7,520 nucleotides of DNA from Nitriliruptoraceae bacterium (lineage in GTDB: Bacteria; Actinomycetota; Nitriliruptoria; Nitriliruptorales; Nitriliruptoraceae), in assembly GCA_007116505.1 (NCBI GenBank), contig SKII01000069.1:1-7520 (forward strand), written 5' to 3'. Positions within the stretch are counted from its first letter, which is position 1; each line of letters starts with the position of its first letter. Both the position numbers and the translations under genes were made by a program. This document shows, piece by piece, positions 6,177 through 7,520 of this stretch. The notes under the pieces are model-generated. The model ran no database searches. It was not told where the DNA came from and saw only the letters and a program-made list of their open reading frames with translations.

Positions 6177-7081
6177 CCCGCGCTCCCCTCGTCGCGCTTC
6201 CGACGCCGCTCCCGTCGTAGGGCGCTGTGGTCGTGCGTGGCGCCGAGGTACGCGTCGATGACCTCCTGGTTCGCGCCGATGGCGGACGGCGGGCCCTCGG
6301 CGATGACCCTGCCCTGCGCGAGGCAGACGACCCAGTCGGAGATCTCGAAGACGACGTCCATGTCGTGCTCGACGAACACGACGCTGCGGCCCTCCTTGTC
6401 ACGGAGGTCCTTCACGTGGCCGAGCAGCGACTGCGTGAGCGCCGGGTTCACGCCCGCCATCGGCTCATCGAGCATGACGAGCGTCGGCTCGACCATGAGC
6501 GACCGAGCCATCTCGAGCAGCTTGCGCTGCCCCCCGGAGAGCGTCCCGGCGAACTGGTCGCGCATGTGGTCGAGGCGGAAGCGCACGAGGAGATCCTCGG
6601 CACGCACGCGGATCTCGTCCTCCTGGCCGCGCCAGGCGAACGGGACCATCGCGCTGAGGAGCCGCTCCCCCCGCTGCCCGGTCGCCCCGAGCATGAGGTT
6701 CTCGAGCACCGTCATGCGCGAGAGCGCCTTCGTGAGCTGGAAGGTCCGCACCATCCCGGCGCGCGCGACGCGGTAGGCGGGCCAGCCGGCAGTCGAGACG
6801 CCGTCGAAGGTCCAGTCCCCCTCGTCGGGCGTGTCGAAGCCGGTGAGCAGGTTGAACAGCGTCGTCTTGCCCGCCCCGTTCGGACCGATGAGCCCGGTGA
6901 TCAGACCGCGTGGGATCTCGAGGTGCTCGACGTCGACCGCCCTCACGCCGCCGAAGGAGCGGCGAAGCCCGTCGACGACGAGCACCGGGTCCGGCTTCGC
7001 GACGCCCGGCTCGTGGGCGACACCTGCGAGACCGGCCGGGACGGGACGGGGCTGGATGGTGGCGTTCGGCTCACTTGACAT
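6173..7081 (-). CDS. livG: Branched-chain amino acid ABC transporter ATP-binding protein LivG
   Basis: This 302-residue ATPase pairs with LivF beneath the LivH/LivM channel. Motifs seen are Walker A GPNGAGKTT (66-74), Q-loop VRTFQLTKALSRMTVLENLM (111-130, Gln115), signature LSGGQRK (181-187), Walker B LVMLDEPMAGVNP (201-213) and the switch histidine VEHDMDVVF (237-245, His239). RTFQ, DEPMAGVNP and EHDMDVV are typical of LivG. The protein is longer than usual: about 30 extra Pro/Ala-rich residues precede the first strand (VLVVDGLRRSFGG), and the C-terminus ends in a basic tail, RRERRRKRDEG. The start at 7081 is supported by a GGGAGGAG ribosome binding site within the end of livM, whose stop it overlaps by 11 nt; no nearer start was seen. 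Confidence 0.96.
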   Translation of the reverse strand: MSSEPNATIQPRPVPAGLAGVAHEPGVAKPDPVLVVDGLRRSFGGVRAVDVEHLEIPRGLITGLIGPNGAGKTTLFNLLTGFDTPDEGDWTFDGVSTAGWPAYRVARAGMVRTFQLTKALSRMTVLENLMLGATGQRGERLLSAMVPFAWRGQEDEIRVRAEDLLVRFRLDHMRDQFAGTLSGGQRKLLEMARSLMVEPTLVMLDEPMAGVNPALTQSLLGHVKDLRDKEGRSVVFVEHDMDVVFEISDWVVCLAQGRVIAEGPPSAIGANQEVIDAYLGATHDHSALRRERRRKRDEGSAG

Positions 7082-7520
7082 CGAGTCGCAGCTCCTCCCG
7101 GTCGCCGAGGATGCCCTGCGGGCGGTAGATCATGAGGAGCATCAGCATGAGGCCGACGGCGATGAGCGAGACCGCACCGACCGCCTGGCCGCCCGCGACC
7201 CCTGGGATCGCGCCGGAGCCGACGAGCGAGCGGATCCCGCTCTGCAGGCCGGTGAGCAGGAACCAGAACAGCACCGACCCGAGCACCGGGCCGAGCACGG
7301 TGCCGGTCCCCCCGAGGATCATGATGGCGAAGGCGAAGAAGGTCACCTGCGGCAGGAACATGTCCGGCGTGACGTTCTGCAGCGCGAGGATGAAGACGAT
7401 GCCGCCGATCGCGCCGATGACCCCGCCGAGGATCAGGCTCTGCATCTTGTAGAGGAACACGTTCTTGCCGAGGCTGCGGGCCGCGTCCTCGTCCTCACGG
7501 ATCGACCGCAGCACGCGTCC
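7071..7520 (-). CDS. livM: Branched-chain amino acid ABC transporter permease LivM, C-terminal part (runs off the right edge)
   Basis: Only the last 149 codons are present; the gene continues beyond the right edge. The fragment opens with GRVLRSIREDEDAARSLGKN, the cytoplasmic coupling loop that contacts the ATPases in LivM-type permeases. Hydrophobic segments follow at about 22-47, 55-71, 73-90 and 114-132. FAIMILGGTGTVLGPVLGS (64-82) and the C-terminal YRPQGILG (132-139) are hallmarks of this permease family (BPD_transp_2). IREDEDAARSLG favours LivM over LivH. An apparent GTG start at 7514 is internal, because the conserved GRV reads through it. The stop overlaps livG by 11 nt, consistent with a single operon. 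Confidence 0.92.
   Translation of the reverse strand, partial: GRVLRSIREDEDAARSLGKNVFLYKMQSLILGGVIGAIGGIVFILALQNVTPDMFLPQVTFFAFAIMILGGTGTVLGPVLGSVLFWFLLTGLQSGIRSLVGSGAIPGVAGGQAVGAVSLIAVGLMLMLLMIYRPQGILGDREELRLDVK

Noticed and set aside
5787..7078. Long plus-strand open frames opposite livF and livG
   Set aside because: Both strands cannot be coding here. The minus strand has complete Walker A, signature and Walker B motifs, whereas the plus-strand translations show none.
1..7520. tRNA, rRNA, transposase, integrase or attachment sites
   Set aside because: None was recognised on either strand, and composition and coding style look uniform across the window.

Overview
The window is strongly GC-rich. 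Its genes use mostly G/C-ending codons, and both binding proteins are lipoproteins with an actinobacterial look (for example an export signal ending in AAAC followed by GGGDDE). Together these suggest a high-GC actinobacterium (Actinomycetota), perhaps a deep-branching lineage. This is inferred from composition and protein style; no marker gene fixes the taxon. Coding density is high, and every real gene recognised concerns amino-acid uptake, amino-acid breakdown or its control.

Layout. Positions 1-1567 (minus) hold the N-terminal 522 residues of a PutA-type bifunctional proline catabolic enzyme: the complete proline dehydrogenase domain and the linker into the aldehyde dehydrogenase domain, which lies off the left edge. 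Positions 1673-2404 (minus), upstream of putA and in the same direction, encode an AraC-family regulator with an N-terminal PAS sensor domain. A perfect 24-bp palindrome sits between these two genes. A divergent control region (2405-2574) separates the regulator from two consecutive plus-strand genes, each for a lipid-anchored periplasmic-binding-protein-like component of the hydrophobic amino acid ABC transporter family: a divergent one (2575-3903) and a more canonical LivK-like one (4125-5360). Between them lie a short tandem repeat that includes the first gene's stop codon, a candidate promoter and an untranslated leader. A very strong inverted repeat (5369-5414) separates livK from the convergent minus-strand genes livM (partial, right edge), livG and livF. 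These three overlap at their junctions (11 nt and 4 nt), as in a translationally coupled operon.

How the parts fit. LivK, and possibly the second binding protein, would deliver an amino acid to a LivH/LivM pore driven by the LivG and LivF ATPases. livH is not in the window and may lie upstream of livM. PutA oxidises proline to glutamate. The PAS-AraC protein is the only regulator present and is the natural candidate to control putA, the divergent binding-protein gene, or both. No wholly new system is evident. The points most worth a second look are the PAS-AraC/putA/transporter neighbourhood, the unusual divergent binding protein, the repeats at a stop codon and in the PutA N-terminus, and a Leu/Val-rich mini-ORF in the livK leader.
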